Shown here: positions 22,874 through 34,410 of the stretch, in pieces | Position numbering within the stretch: position 1 is the stretch's first letter | How the letters are laid out: the number at the start of each line of letters is the position of its first letter | Assembly: GCA_030998015.1 (NCBI GenBank) | Contig: JARWMV010000245.1 | Coordinates: 310,001-374,000, forward strand | From: Ceratorhiza oryzae-sativae | Lineage: Eukaryota; Basidiomycota; Agaricomycetes; Cantharellales; Ceratobasidiaceae | Length of the DNA: 64,000 nt | Direction of reading: 5' to 3' | Program-made: the position numbers and the translations under genes | The notes under the pieces: model-generated | What the model was told of the DNA's origin: nothing | The model's database searches: none | Seen by the model: only the letters and a program-made list of their open reading frames with translations

Positions 22874-24266
22874 ATGAACCCCAAGAACTGCTCCTCAGCT
22901 ACCAGGTCCGTTGCCGAAAAGTATTTGGCTCGATCACTTAGATGGATACGGTTGAGACTCAAGCGGCTGCTGCCGCAGCGTCCACTGGCGATTCCGCACC
23001 TTCCCTACGAATTCTTCGTCGACGTCATTGGTCTATATGTTGACTCTGTGGTCAACACACTTCATGTACGACAGTACCGGCTGGGGGAAGCCACAAGTAC
23101 TCAGAGTCAGGCACTGACAAACATAATGCTTGTCTCTGCCCCCTTTGGCGACCTCGTGTGCCAGGAATGGAATAGGTACTGGCCGGTTTTGACCCCCAAG
23201 AGGTGGCTTCTGGCGCGGTAAGGGATGCACTTGTAGGTGTGTGCTTGCTCATGCAAATTCTCATAGGCCGATTGTCTTTTTTGAGCTACCCTTTTCTCTC
23301 GCTGTGGATTTGTCGCCGTTTATTAGGCTCCGCTACGTTAGCCTACCATTCAACCAGGCCTTCGAGTACCGTGATGGGTGGCGGTTGCTCCCCTTCATGG
23401 CCATCTTCCCTCCCGGCCTCCAGCAAATCGAATTCCTGTGGTGCCACGCTTCTGAGAGTGAGATAATCGAGCTGGTAAAAAGAATCTGCCCCGGTATTAC
23501 CACCCTCCGAATTGTCCCTTGCACTATGTTCCATAACCCGGAGTGTGTGTGGTGGGGGGGTCACCAGGGGCCTGAGCATCACGCCCATTATATGCGGGAC
23601 CATGAAGCGGAGAACTATGCAGTGAGTGACTTTACATTCAATGGGTCACCGCAGCTAACGGCGTTTTAGAAATCGATCGCGCTCTCGCTTAGCGAGCTGC
23701 ATATCGAGAGTCTTCACCTTGGAGTCTACTTTATCCCCTTCGAGGCGGTGACCATACACCGGTCTGAGCATGCTCAGTACCATCCGATTGAAGACTCTAC
23801 TCGGTGGATCGACGGCTCGCAATTCCAGAGCGTGGTGCAATTCAATGCTGCCTGGGCCGCGAAATACCCTATGATCCCGCCACCCGATACCAATCTCCCC
23901 CGCCTGGCCAACCAAAAGCTGTGGACAAAGCCTTGCCCGTTATGCGTTAACCAGTGGTCAGAGCCGCTTGAGCGCGCGGAGAGGCTCGCGGCCAGCCTCT
24001 TGGCTGTGGAACATTGGTCGCTCAAGTGGATCTCTTTTGGCTCGTTTGTGGGCGAGAAGCGGACAGAACCCAGCGAATGGGAGGTTTGTCGATCGGAGGT
24101 GATACTCCCGCCCTCTGCGTCAACCAAATCGCATACAAGTCCCGCCAAATACCCTGATGGAACGAAAGTAAAGATCAGTAGCAAGCGCCCTGGGGCTCCT
24201 TGCTCTTCGCGTAGGTTCCTCACGTTCCGGCGGTCAGGTACGGATTGGGTTGTCGATCAGGAGTAG
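22874..24266 (+). CDS. B1: F-box-like CxxC-family protein, intact
   Basis: Three exons: 22874-23217, 23267-23621, 23670-24266, phases 2 and 0. The ATG (MNPKNCSS) is the first in frame. Exon 1: basic LRWIRLRLKRLLPQR, then F-box-like LPYEFFVDVIGLYVDS and LVCQEWNRYW, the usual end of an F-box. Exon 2: LRYVSLPFNQAFEYRDGW, FLWCHASESEIIELV, TTLRIVPCTMF, CVWWGGHQ and ENYA at the intron. Exon 3: LHLGVYFIPFEAVTIHR, a subfamily-B insert of about 60 residues, CPLC, ERAERLAASLLA and ISFGSFVGEKR. It is in tandem with B2. It can serve as the reference copy for the subfamily. Function is inferred only from the F-box-like part. Confidence 0.75.
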
Positions 24267-24777
24267 GCTGCTCCACTCCCTTGCGTGGCATTCGACTTTT
24301 TATCATTATTATCTACTCGTGGATCTATTTCTAGACGTGTGAAGCTGTGCTATCCAGGTGCGGCTATGCTTATTTTGTCAATTTTTTTGACGCCGCCCGG
24401 TGCTTGTCCCTTTCTATTAGAGCTCACTGGGCTTTGGCGACATTCAGTTTTGCCTATGCTTGCCATATGCCGCTCGTGGCAAAGTTGTTCTGGATGTTGA
24501 ACGCCCAGGGTCTGTCCGGTGTTGTACTATCGATATTTGTAACATTATTTCGTGACAATAGCATTCGAGTTTTAAGCTTGGCACTTTGTGAAATGCCTGG
24601 ATAAGGTGTGGCACGGTGAGATGAGCATGAACTTTGAACGACAGCAATACGATACGCGCTGTTTCCGTGGATGTCTTGGGGAAACGAGAATGGATGAGCG
24701 CAACGCTGCTCATTGAGGCAATGCATACCAGTACAGATTTGGCATTTAAAACCGCGATACGCATGAACAGCCGTCAA
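24267..24777. other. intergenic spacer
   Basis: Between the tandem copies B1 and B2. Only short frames are present, none with motifs. Confidence 0.4.
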
Positions 24778-26285
24778 CATGTCCCTTACGTTCAACCGAT
24801 CTAGTCCTAGCACCGGCGGTCCCCTGTTGACCTCCTTGGTGGGGTTTCCGCTTCACTTGCTCATGGAACCCCTCAAGTCGAATCCTTGATCTCTCACACC
24901 AGGCGCCCCAGCGATCGCCACCCGCCTTGGCTCTTCTGTCACCTGAAATCCACCTCGTCGTCCTTGAAATTTTCATTGACAGTTTGATCTACGAGCCCAG
25001 TATCCGGCAATATCGTCTGCGCCGCGATGATGTTACACACTGGAGAGGCGCGCTTGTTCCGTTATTGCTCGTTTCAAAATCGTTTGGCACGTTTGTTCTT
25101 CGCGAGTGGAACCGCCAGTGGCCCGCCTCGCGGCCGACGGTGGGATGGGAGCTAGCCCGGTAATGACTTTTTTTCGAGTTGTGTGCTGGTGTTCGAGTTT
25201 ACGCTGACTTTGGTATAGTCCAGTTGTTTTCTTCGAGCGGTTTATGCACCCGCTCGACCTCTCGGTGTTTGCCCAGCTGCGGTTCGCCAGCTTGGACTTT
25301 CGACATGCCTTCAAGCATCAAGATAACACCTGGCATCTCATTCCGCTCGTCGCGAGACTTCCTCGCTCTCTCGAGGCAATCGAGTTTTTACGCGTCCATG
25401 TCTCTGCGCTCGAGGTCATCAAGCTGGTGGCGGAGCATTGTCCCATGGTCAAGACCCTTCGGGTTGTGTTTTGCACCATGTTTAACCATCCCGACTGCAC
25501 GTGGTGGGCCTGGCATCAGCACGAGGCTGACCATGGCCATTATCTGCTGGGTCACGATCTGTTAGGTGTGAGGGGGCGGGCTGTAAGTTGATTTGACCAC
25601 GATTTTATCCATTTGTTTTGATATCATGGCTTGACAGGAAGCATTTGCTCTCGCGCTTGGTTACCTAACCCATCTTAGGCACTTGCATCTAGGTGTATAT
25701 TTCCTCTCATTTGAAGCCGTTCACCAACATCGTAGTTCACATAGGAAGCCCGATGGGATCCGGGACTCGACGAAGTGGCTTGACCGCTGGAATGTTCGCA
25801 GCGTCGCCGAGTTCGAAGCACGCTGGAGCTCCCGGCACCCAAACGTCACCATGCCAGACGTTCACCTCCCATGTCTCGCACGCCGCAGTGTCTGGGAGGT
25901 GCCTTGCCAGCAATGCGTTACCCAGTGGAAAGAGCATATTGAAAATGCCGAGCGTCTGGTCGTGAGCATCTTGGCTGCTGAACGCCCGTTGCTAAAGACC
26001 GTCTCGTTTGCTTCCTTCGTGGCTGATAAACGGACGTCCCCGAGCGAATGGGGGATCGTCCGTCGTTCGGACTCATTCTATGAGTCCTTTGGTCCGACCA
26101 GCGAGCCTGCGCTTACGACTAGCTATTTCATGCCCACTCGGTTTGAGGTACGTCTCAATCACATAAACGAGTCAGGCGAGCCCACCCGATCTCTCTTGCT
26201 CCAACGAACCGACAACGGTTGGGACCGCATTGATCAGCGGAAGTCTGGTTTTAGGGAATGCTTTGCCTTACGGGCGATGCTGTAA
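24778..26285 (+). CDS. B2: F-box-like CxxC-family protein, 5' end unresolved
   Basis: Exon 2 (25219-25582) and exon 3 (25638-26285) are clear and intact. Exon 1 ends at 25159 (ELAR). Its F-box-like part reads LSPEIHLVVLEIFIDSLIY, IRQYRLR and LREWNRQW. Upstream the frame is open back to a TGA near 24820 with no ATG. An ATG at 24778 (MSLTFNRSS) or 24851 (MEPLKSN) would need a one-base slip near 24877 to join. Exon 2 holds LRFASLDFRHAFK, TLRVVFCTMFNHPDCTWW and ends GRA, where other members have YA. Exon 3 has LHLGVYFLSFEAVHQHR, CQQC, ENAERLVVSIL and VSFASFVADKR. It is the tandem partner of B1. Confidence 0.65.
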
Positions 26286-27904
26286 TTCACCCGAGTGTGG
26301 CTTTGCTGCACATCTGTATCATACCACTTGTATGAATTAGTTGTGGGCCATATCCTTCTTGACTATCATTCGACACCAATTGAGAGGCTGAGATCATTTT
26401 GGCCCCAGTTTCAAATCCAGTAGTTATTTCGCGCTTAAGGGGCTTACCCATGTCAGGTCACGATCACGTGAACCACTAGCGTAAAACCTCGAGTCGCGTT
26501 TGTTCACTCCTCTGCCTCCTTGGTGGCTACCACTCTTGGATCCAATGCTGCTTACTAAATAACGCGAGCTGACGCGTCACAGCGCGTCGACGATTGCGGG
26601 GTCGTCGTTGAGAACGTGTCCGCGCCCAACACAATCCCTACCTCGGCTCCACTGTCTACCACTTTCTAGCGCTCATACGACGAGCTCGTTCAGCTAAACG
26701 GCGCTCGAATAATACTCTCCAGGATGGAGAAAGGCGTTGGGACTTATCTTGGCGTCGTAATCAATCGGATGCGCATTGTAGCGTCCGGTTCCCTCGCTCC
26801 CATTACATGACATGCTCACATTCTGCCGAGTCCCCCAACTCCCCCTGGCGACGACGTGCGACCAGCCCTGCATACCTATATTGCTTTTTGACGTGTCGGC
26901 AACATGTCGAATCTCATTCAGCGGGCACCGTCCATTGTAGACCGCGACTTGCGGAGCTACTTCATGCTAGCTAAGCTTTTGTCGCCAGGTGGGCAAGTGC
27001 CACGAGTGTTGCTGAGCAATCCTCTGAAGTGTGACCAAATAGCCAGTTCATAATCTAGGAATATGTGGGCGGATGACAGAGGTGGTGGCACCCCTAGTTA
27101 GGGCAATCTATGGAGTCCACCACGAAGCTGCCCCTGAGCATGGCGATCCCCCTGTTATGCACATTCTTGCCCCCGCCACCCATTTTGGCTCCGGCGGATT
27201 CCGGGCCCCTTTTTCTAGACCTTGAGAATCGGCCACTGCATCTATTCCCCCCCCCCCTCGATCGAGTCTTTTATTACCCTGTGCGCCCCACCAAGACTCC
27301 GCTAAGCTCAAATGCAATTTTATGAGTCTTTCCTGCTGCTTGCGCGTTCGGCAAGCCTTGGACTATATTTCACTTGTACCCTCTGTGTTCGTTCGGTCGG
27401 TAAGCGGTTTTTATTTCAAAGTCGCCTCTGGCCCCGCCAAATCCAAACACTTAGGCGGGGCCCAACTTGGATTGTTTGATCCGCCTCGGCGCTGTCGTAC
27501 GTATCCGAGTGGACCTAGGCTGCTCTCCCGGGGCGAGCCGCCTAGCGGGTGTAGTGAGCCGCAACAGTCCTTTGATACCCCAATTGGTTTACTTGAATAT
27601 GTAGTGTATAGTTATTTTGTTCAAGCATTATTGTATTGGTGTCGTGTCGTAGGTTGGACTACCAGATGCTACAGGCAGCGCCTTGTCGCACGCCTGGGTA
27701 CATGTGTGATACGATCAAATATCATTCAAGAACATATCGTAAAAAAAACATGTGCCACAGACCCCCCATTCCGCCTCATCGATACAGCCAACCTAAACTC
27801 TGAGAAGTACATGGTCAAAGATACACGGGGCATTCGCACCCAAGAGAAAGAAAAATAACCATAACAAAAAGAGAGCATACACACACCTCGAACGGATTAC
27901 ATGT
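26286..27904. other. non-coding region between convergent genes
   Basis: About 1.6 kb between the 3' ends of B2 (+) and the large F-box gene (-). A 178-codon open frame at 27322-27858 is judged spurious: no motifs, odd composition. A C-run lies near 27247-27257 and a GC-rich hairpin at 27430-27462. Confidence 0.45.
27430..27462. repeat. perfect 9-bp GC inverted repeat (hairpin)
   Basis: GGCCCCGCC at 27430-27438 is followed after 15 nt by its exact reverse complement at 27454-27462. It could be a transcription end structure between the convergent genes or part of an unrecognised repeat element. Confidence 0.5.
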
Positions 27905-29835
27905 CTACCCAGTCACCATCCCCGTCCGTCGGACTTCCCGGCTGACGACCACAAAGCTGGCATCCGTATCTCTGTTGACTAGGCCCACCTTTCTCGGAGT
28001 ACGCAGCAACACATCGGGCGTGGTCGCTTTCCGGACCGATGGGGTCTTGGGCATCCATGTTCCCGTCCTCCGGATCTCCCCCTTGAGCCCGATCCCTTCC
28101 ATCCCAAACATCCGTACTTTTCGCAGCGATCCGCCCCGACGGTCAACTAACCCTTCTATGCTCTCTCTTTTTATTCGTTCGCACCCTCGTAGGGTGAGCG
28201 TATCCAACAGTGGACACAGCGGCTCGTCAAACGGCTGAGCCTGCGACGGCGCAATCGGCGTTCGCTCCGGATCTTCGTCAGACTGGCTACGCGAGTGGCG
28301 CGCCAAGGTATCGAGCAATCGGCCCGGCATATCTTTGCCCAACTCGAGCCTGACGAGCTCGGGGAGCGACTGGAAAAGTCGAATGTTGGGCATGGCCGGG
28401 CCGTCGAGTCGTAGATCGACGATCTGGTGGCCGCGGGGCAAGAGGGGCGTGGGTGATCGTCGGGGGAGCGTCAGATCGAGTCGGCGGAGAGCGGGGGTGT
28501 TGAACAGTCTGAGAAGCGTGGGAGGGATCGAGCCGTGGATGGATACATGAGTCAAAAACGGCAAGACGATCGCGGAAGGCGAACTCGCTCCCGATGCTTC
28601 GTGCTCGGGAGCCGGCGTCGAGATGACGGCGTTGCCTTCGACTCGGATCGACAGGGTCCGCAACGAAGCTGCACCCACGAGCGTGCCAAAGTACGAAGGC
28701 AGATCATACACTCTCGGTTGTTCACCCGCATTGACCAACCGGATCGTCAACTCGGACACACACCCGAGCGCATACGGGCTCCACTGCCACGCCATGTTGG
28801 TCAAGCTGACGCGCTTGAGCGTCTCGGATTCAGACGACAAGAACCCCTCGAGCTGATCAAAGTCCGACGCGCTCGATCGACGTTGGTCAGCCTCGCGACG
28901 CTCAATTCGAGTTCGCCAAGGGAACGTGTCCCCCCCGCGAGCGCAACATGCCAAGACGCACTGCATGGAGAATACGTCGGGTGCATGGACGCGAAGCGCG
29001 AGCCAGGTGGATGTGAACGGCAAGACGGGCGCCAGGAGCCGTTCGATCTCGCGTTCCCGGAGCATTTCGGCGTCGCCTGGTCGTTTGAGGTTGGAGAGCG
29101 CCCAGTCGACCCGTTCGCCGTTGGCGGGCTCGGGTAGCGATAGTTCGACGACGAGCGGGAGGTTGCGTGCTCGTTTGATGTATGCCCGTGCGCAGACCGG
29201 TCCTCGGCGCAGTTGGATCGTGTTCCAGAGCTCGGGCGTGGAAAGCGCAGTTCGGCGCCAGCGTTTACACACGAGCATCACACGGACTCGAGCGTGGGTG
29301 TATCGACATAGCGAAAGATGGACGAGAGAATAAACGTCGACAACGACACCAGATTCGCTGGTTTGCGAAACAGCGAGTGCAGACGGGCGAGCGCCTGTTG
29401 CTTGCGGGCGCGAATGGACGAGAGCGCCGCACGAAGTTCAGCTTCTTCAGCATCGTACTGGGCTATTTCGGCCCGGAGCGCAATGAGCTGGTCGTGCTCG
29501 TGTGCAGAAGCCGTGCGGGATTGTTTGGGTTTCAGAGACGGCTGGACGAGAATGGGTAGGCTGGGATTATCGAGCCCGTTGAGATGAATGGATAGCGTTT
29601 ATCAGGAGATGGATAGATAATGTTTGTCGGGCGAATGGATGGACAAGTGGGGGATATGCAAGGGATTTGTATGAGTAGCTGGGAACAGCAGCTGGACCGG
29701 TACGTACGGTTCAGGCGTGGAGGGCGATTCCCCCTCAGGGATATGGTCGTGATCCTGCCTGGTGGGCTTGCGGACCGGAAACGTAAGAGAGCGCTCGAGC
29801 ACACGGCGGATAGACATGATCGATGCACGCTGCAA
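27905..29835 (-). pseudogene. F-box / leucine-rich-like protein with one frame break in the F-box
   Basis: Exon 1 is 29835-29708 (MQRASIMSIRRVLERSL). GT-AG intron 29707-29561 joins in frame to PLPILVQPSLK, then a Glu/Ala-rich coiled coil (LRAEIAQYDAEEAELRAALSS) and the start of an F-box (LSTFILSSIFRYV). At about 29283 the frame ends in TGA just before MLVCKRWRRTALSTPELW, the conserved second half of the F-box, which continues in another frame to 27905. One missing base, or an extra TG, in a GTGTG tract explains it. The remaining 458 codons are leucine-rich, with LDTLTLRGCERIKRE near the C-terminus as in AMN1-like repeats. It may be intact in the organism if this is an assembly error. Role by family: SCF substrate receptor. 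Confidence 0.65.
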
Positions 29836-30515
29836 GAGGCCCCGGGCGCGGGTGGCGACCTCGAGCCCAAGTCACGCGCCTGCGGCGTGGCCCCCCACGT
29901 CATGTTGTCCCCCCTCCCTCAAAATTTGTCCCATACATGATATGTATATGCGTCTAGTGCGGGATCGGCGGAAAAATTTGGGCTAATAGATGCGAGCACA
30001 TGTGGTTCGGAATGTCGGGTCGCGAATAGAGACAAAAGTAGCTCGATTTGATATCATCCAAGCACGGCCAAGCACAGCGCGTTTGCCACCCGATTCCCGC
30101 CCGCCAGCGACGACGACAAGAGCTGGATGTGATCTGCGGTGGTGGTTCAGCTCTCGCCTGCGTCTCCGTCCCCCGTCTATCGCTCCCAAGCTAGCCCAAG
30201 ACGCTGGCGTTCACGTAAACGCCAACCGGAAAAAGGATAGGCTCATTAGAAGTCGTTAGCTTCGCTGATCATCCACTCCTTTTTCGTCGAACAACATACT
30301 CCAAAATACAACGCTAGGCCCCCTTTCTCCTCGCCTAGCGACGTCAAGTGCCATCTCAGACACGACAGGAATGCCCACTCCTCATCCGGGACATTTATCC
30401 TGTATTTATTCCGTTTTCGCGAACCAGGTCAGGGACGAACCGCCGAGCAGGGCCGGATGGCATCTGACAGCCATCCCTCCTTGGTTCGACCGGCATCGGG
30501 CTCCTAGATATAGAC
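29836..30515. other. divergent promoter region
   Basis: Between the 5' ends of the F-box gene (-) and the membrane protein gene (+). No gene seen. A TAGATATAGA match at 30505-30514 may be the TATA element of the + gene. Confidence 0.4.
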
Positions 30516-31717
30516 ATGATCCACACCTCCTGCTCTCATCCCCCTCTCCACCACCATGGCGTACCCCACGCGTTCTATCCATTTGTGCGTACCAGTCTAC
30601 CAGCGATGGGCCGACACTGACCCGATGTGCAGACCGTGCCGCTCCCATCCACCGTGTTCCACGCCGAGCCGTTCACGGCCAACAGCTCGACCGGATGGAC
30701 CGCCAGCTGCAACGACTGCGACAACGGCACCTGGTCCACCGCCGCCGCCAGCTCCTCACTCTCCTTTTCCTTCTACGGTAGGTTGACTTCACCCTGTCTC
30801 AATACAGTCTATCTAAACTTTACTCGACAGGCTACGATCTCGCGCTCGATGGCCAGATCCAGGGCAACATGTCTCTCAAGCTCACCGTCGACGGGAGCGA
30901 CGTGCCCATGAACCCAGCGGGCAACTCGCTGTTTACGATCAACCAGCTCGACAGCTTCAAATACCACACCGCGGTGCTCTCAGTCCAGTCTGCACCAACT
31001 GGCTCGCTCTTGAGCGTTAACCAGGCCAGAGTCAACGGATCGGTGTTTTCTGATCTCCCGTGAGTCTGATAGCACCCTCTATCTAACCCGAGACATGCTA
31101 ACGAGGTACGCGGGTATAGGCAAGAGACCGCGATCTGGAGTTTGTCCACCAACGACGGCGCCATCCGCTGGGACGGCTTCCAACAACAACCGAGCGCGTC
31201 CGGCTCGTTTTCGCCTACCACATACGTCTCGACGAAACCAGGCGACGTTGGTTCCCTCCAGTTCAACGGTCAGTCGCTTCCTTTCTTCCCCACACTCCAA
31301 GTCGGCTGACCAACACCCACTCAACCAGGCTCCGCAGTCACAATCTACGGCCCCTGCTCACCTACCTCGGGCATGCTCAGCGTCAGACTCGACCAGAACG
31401 ATGCCACGACCGTCAACACCTCTTCCCCAATCTCATCCCCCAACTGCCTCCTCTACCAATCCCCCGGGTTTTCCGCTCTCAGCTTGCACACCATCACCGT
31501 CACTTCGGCAGACCAACACCCAGTGTCTATCAACCATTTTGCGTTTTGCCGTGTGTTTGCGGTCACGAATAATCCGAACAAGGTTACGCCAGGTGCGATC
31601 GTCGGAGGTGTGATTGGCGGCATCATTCTGATCGGCATCTTGATCGTTGTTTACTCGATGAGGAGCCGAAAGACACGGCAAAAGGTTAACCGCGCGTTTT
31701 CCATCTTTTGCTCATAG
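30516..31717 (+). CDS. single-pass membrane protein, secreted-domain type, unknown function
   Basis: Firm exons: 30633-30777, 30831-31059, 31120-31268, 31329-31717, all in frame. The first exon is unresolved. An ATG at 30516 spliced at a GTGCGT donor, or the ATG at 30556 (MAYPTRSIHLC) spliced at GTACCA, both reach the 30633 acceptor in phase 0. The ectodomain has paired beta-rich segments (STGWTASCNDCDNGTWS, LSLSTNDGAIRWDG-like, VTIYGPCSPTSG) with several N-x-S/T sites. Near the C-terminus a Gly-rich helix, GAIVGGVIGGIILIGILIVV, is a classic single transmembrane segment with GxxxG packing, followed by basic RSRKTRQK on the cytoplasmic side. No long signal peptide is evident at either start. 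A lectin-like sensor or cell-wall protein is a guess only. Confidence 0.65.
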
Positions 31718-32355
31718 AGATGTGCTTGTTCTCTTGTTTAGCTGCTTTCGTTTGGTTCAAACTGTCGTTATTTCTATATTTCTTCTTTGGGAGCGCGCTA
31801 TATATATAATGTGGGAGTGCGTGGTATGTGTTTATTTCGGATGGCTCGGCTCAGGTCTCGACACCCTCTCACACTCTTGTTTCTTTTCTTACTGTTCTTC
31901 TTACTTCAACGTTCCTTAATGTATCCTAGCACACGTGTCATCCACTCAAATACAATCGTTGTATATAAACACGCACACTAGCAGGCGCAACCTTGGGCAC
32001 AAATGACGTTGACCCACAGAAGGTGGCATAAGCATCCATGAGCATTGAGCCCAAGGTATGAAGGTACATCTCACTCTCAGCTGGCGGTGGGAATAGATCT
32101 CGTGCGTATGCCTATAGGGATAGGCGCTTGATACTATATGAACAGGATGCAAGGCTTCTTTTCAAGGGTGACAATGTGATTCTACAACATTCATTACATC
32201 CGGTAGATACCATGCTCGGCCCGAACCTGTTGCCCATCACACAGCTGGAAAGACAGGGAGACGACTGGCCAATAGTCGCCTTCGTTGTTCAGAAACAAAC
32301 GCGTGCCAACGGGATTCGAACGGCAAGAATGCTCGCTGCGAGCCTTTCCGGCCAT
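31718..32355. other. convergent intergenic, no gene seen
   Basis: Between the 3' ends of the membrane protein gene (+) and the kinase gene (-). T-rich 3' UTR-like sequence. No gene recognised. Confidence 0.45.
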
Positions 32356-34410
32356 TCAATTTGTCGGGCCAAGAATAGTATGGATCTCCTGGGACCGTTT
32401 GAGGAGGACGCGAGGGCCCACCCGAGCAGGGTTTATTTCCCCAAGAAGCACTGAATTGAACGATATTCGGGACGCGTTCCTGAAAGATTCTGTCAGCAAA
32501 CGGGGCTGACAACTAAGCAAAGACACCCGAAGAAATCTTATATTATTTTTATGAGCAGACTTCGGGACACTAACTTCTTCAAGCATCCTACTGAGCTAAC
32601 CCCCCCCCCCCCCCGGGTAATTCGTAAGCTTGGAATGCTCAGAAGATTTTCTGAAGTGCTTACACCGAGGTAGACATGGGTAGCACTGGGTCGAAGCGAC
32701 ATATCCCAAGTCCAACAAGAGGACATCATGAACCAAAGAGTATCTGCATGGAAATTCTTCATCGTCGTAAGCTGCTGAGGTTGGCGAGGCGTCTCCTTCA
32801 ACCTTCCAACAATATACGGAATTGCTTCATCTGATTTATTGCTGAATGGTACCTCCCCCGAGATGATTTCCTAATGATTCGCCATCTGAACTCGACGTTA
32901 TGGATTTAGACACCAGTATACCAACGCACCAAAAACGACTAATGAGCGATTGGTAAGATTAAGAGCAATATATAAAACCTTGGGCTGCTAACCATTCCAA
33001 GAGCATATATATCGGATTCTTTAGTATATGCATCGGAATCGCCGATGAGTATTTCTGGGGCCTGTGACCACAACGTATTGATCACTATAGCAAACTCAGC
33101 TTCATCCTATCGCTCACTGCCCAGCGTATCGACCAAGCGAGACCACTTCCGCTGTCTGCGAATTGGAGTGTGGTGCGCTTCTTCAAAGCAGCGCTTCCGA
33201 AATCGGCAAGCTTCGCCACCCCGGAACCCGACACCAAAATGTTCCCCTCCAATCAAAATCAGTAGGCGTAAGCTCAAACTAGCTATCGCTATATCTCACC
33301 CCCTTTATGTCTCCGTGTACCTTAAAATGTTTCAGTAGGTTTCCCGTAAATTATATTAGGCAGGCTTACTACTTCGGATGAACGCAGGTATTCTAATCCC
33401 GCCGCTATCTGAAGACACTATCAACAAAATTTTTGAGCCGACGATTCTGGTAAGGCACTAAGGTAAAAACCTTCGGCACGTACAAAACTATACCGATCGG
33501 CTGCAGGGTGGTCCGAGATATACTTGGGCAAGGTTCCATTCTCCATCCACGGCAACACAAGAGATATTCGGTCTAAAAACGTCGCTACGCCGATGATTTC
33601 AATGATATTCGTATGTTTCAGCTTTGACCAAATGTATATTTCCCGAACCATAGCCTTCGAGAAAAGCTTCAATGGCGAATCACTGCCAACAATTCACGCG
33701 AATACCTTTAAAACCTTGCCCTTTTGGGCATTGTCGTTGAGGAACACCCGAGGGCATTTAATGGCCACTTTTAATCCCCTGTGTAACGACCCCTTGTAAA
33801 TGTCAGCGAAACCGCCCCCTGCAATTGGAGCCACGATACTTCGATTCAGGTCAATTTGGCTAGTGACGTCCGGAATCCCCTTGCTCGAGAGCAAGGACAG
33901 CATCCTTTGAGGCGTCTGTGGGTCATTGAGATCGCAACGAGTAGAATAGTGGTTGCAAGGACTTATACGTACCGTATGACTGGATATAATAGGTATATCT
34001 TCTGTCCCTGCTCATAAAAGTAATGTCTGAAACTTAGCTTTAGTGCCATACCTTGACTCGTGTTGAGCGCCGCATTCCGACCATTCCACTTGGCGATGAA
34101 GTTCTTTAGACGTGGTAGCGACCAGCCCAAAAGAAGCCATAAAATACAGATGACGCTAGGTATAGCCAACTTTTATACATGGTTCAACTCTCAGCTGCCG
34201 TGCTATTACTATTGGGGTTGGATGCAGACACACCTCTTGAATATTACCTTGTCGTTCCATCTTGAAGATACGTACGTCTAGTTGGAGCTGGTTGATTCCG
34301 TAGTCCCGGGTAGGATTAAAATGCCGTGATGTTGACAAATAGTAGGGTGGACGCTCCGAACGTTGGTGCCTTACTCGAATCTTGGAGTTCGCTGATGGAG
34401 AATCAGTCAA
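32356..34410 (-). CDS. protein kinase (TKL-like), many short exons
   Basis: Transfers phosphate from ATP to Ser/Thr or Tyr. The core is clear from about 33930 to 32664. N-lobe: Gly loop IAGGGFADIYKG and VAIK (ATP-binding Lys). Helix C region: VREIYIWSKLKHTNIIEIIG. Hinge: LVLPWMENGTLPKYI. Catalytic loop HGDIKG-GNILVS, split by an intron. ADFG, then WAAPEILIGDSDAYTKESDIYALGM, and C-lobe SCWTWDMSLRPSA. HGD instead of HRD is usual for these fungal TKL-like kinases.  Upstream, LQLDVRIFKMERQG at 34410-34230 is probably an N-terminal exon, but exons between 34230 and 33930 are not resolved. After the exon ending at 32664, a last exon from 32595 (LSRMLEE) runs to 32356 if the C15-containing intron is right. 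No stop was found inside the core. Confidence 0.65.
32600..32614 (+). repeat. C15 homopolymer
   Basis: Fifteen consecutive C inside the putative last intron of the kinase gene (G15 on its coding strand). A run this long is prone to length error in any sequencing method. Confidence 0.75.

Noticed and set aside
27322..27858. 178-codon + strand open frame
   Set aside because: No motif, homology cue or start context; crosses the GC hairpin and has mixed low-complexity composition.
28535..29137. 200-codon + strand open frame opposite the F-box gene
   Set aside because: Complement of a leucine-rich coding exon; no independent coding features.
32304..32322. tRNA-like T-arm on the minus strand (GTTCGAATCCC followed by GTTGGC)
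   Set aside because: The bases on both sides of TTCGAAT cannot form a 5-bp T-stem and no acceptor, D or anticodon stems were found at tRNA spacing.
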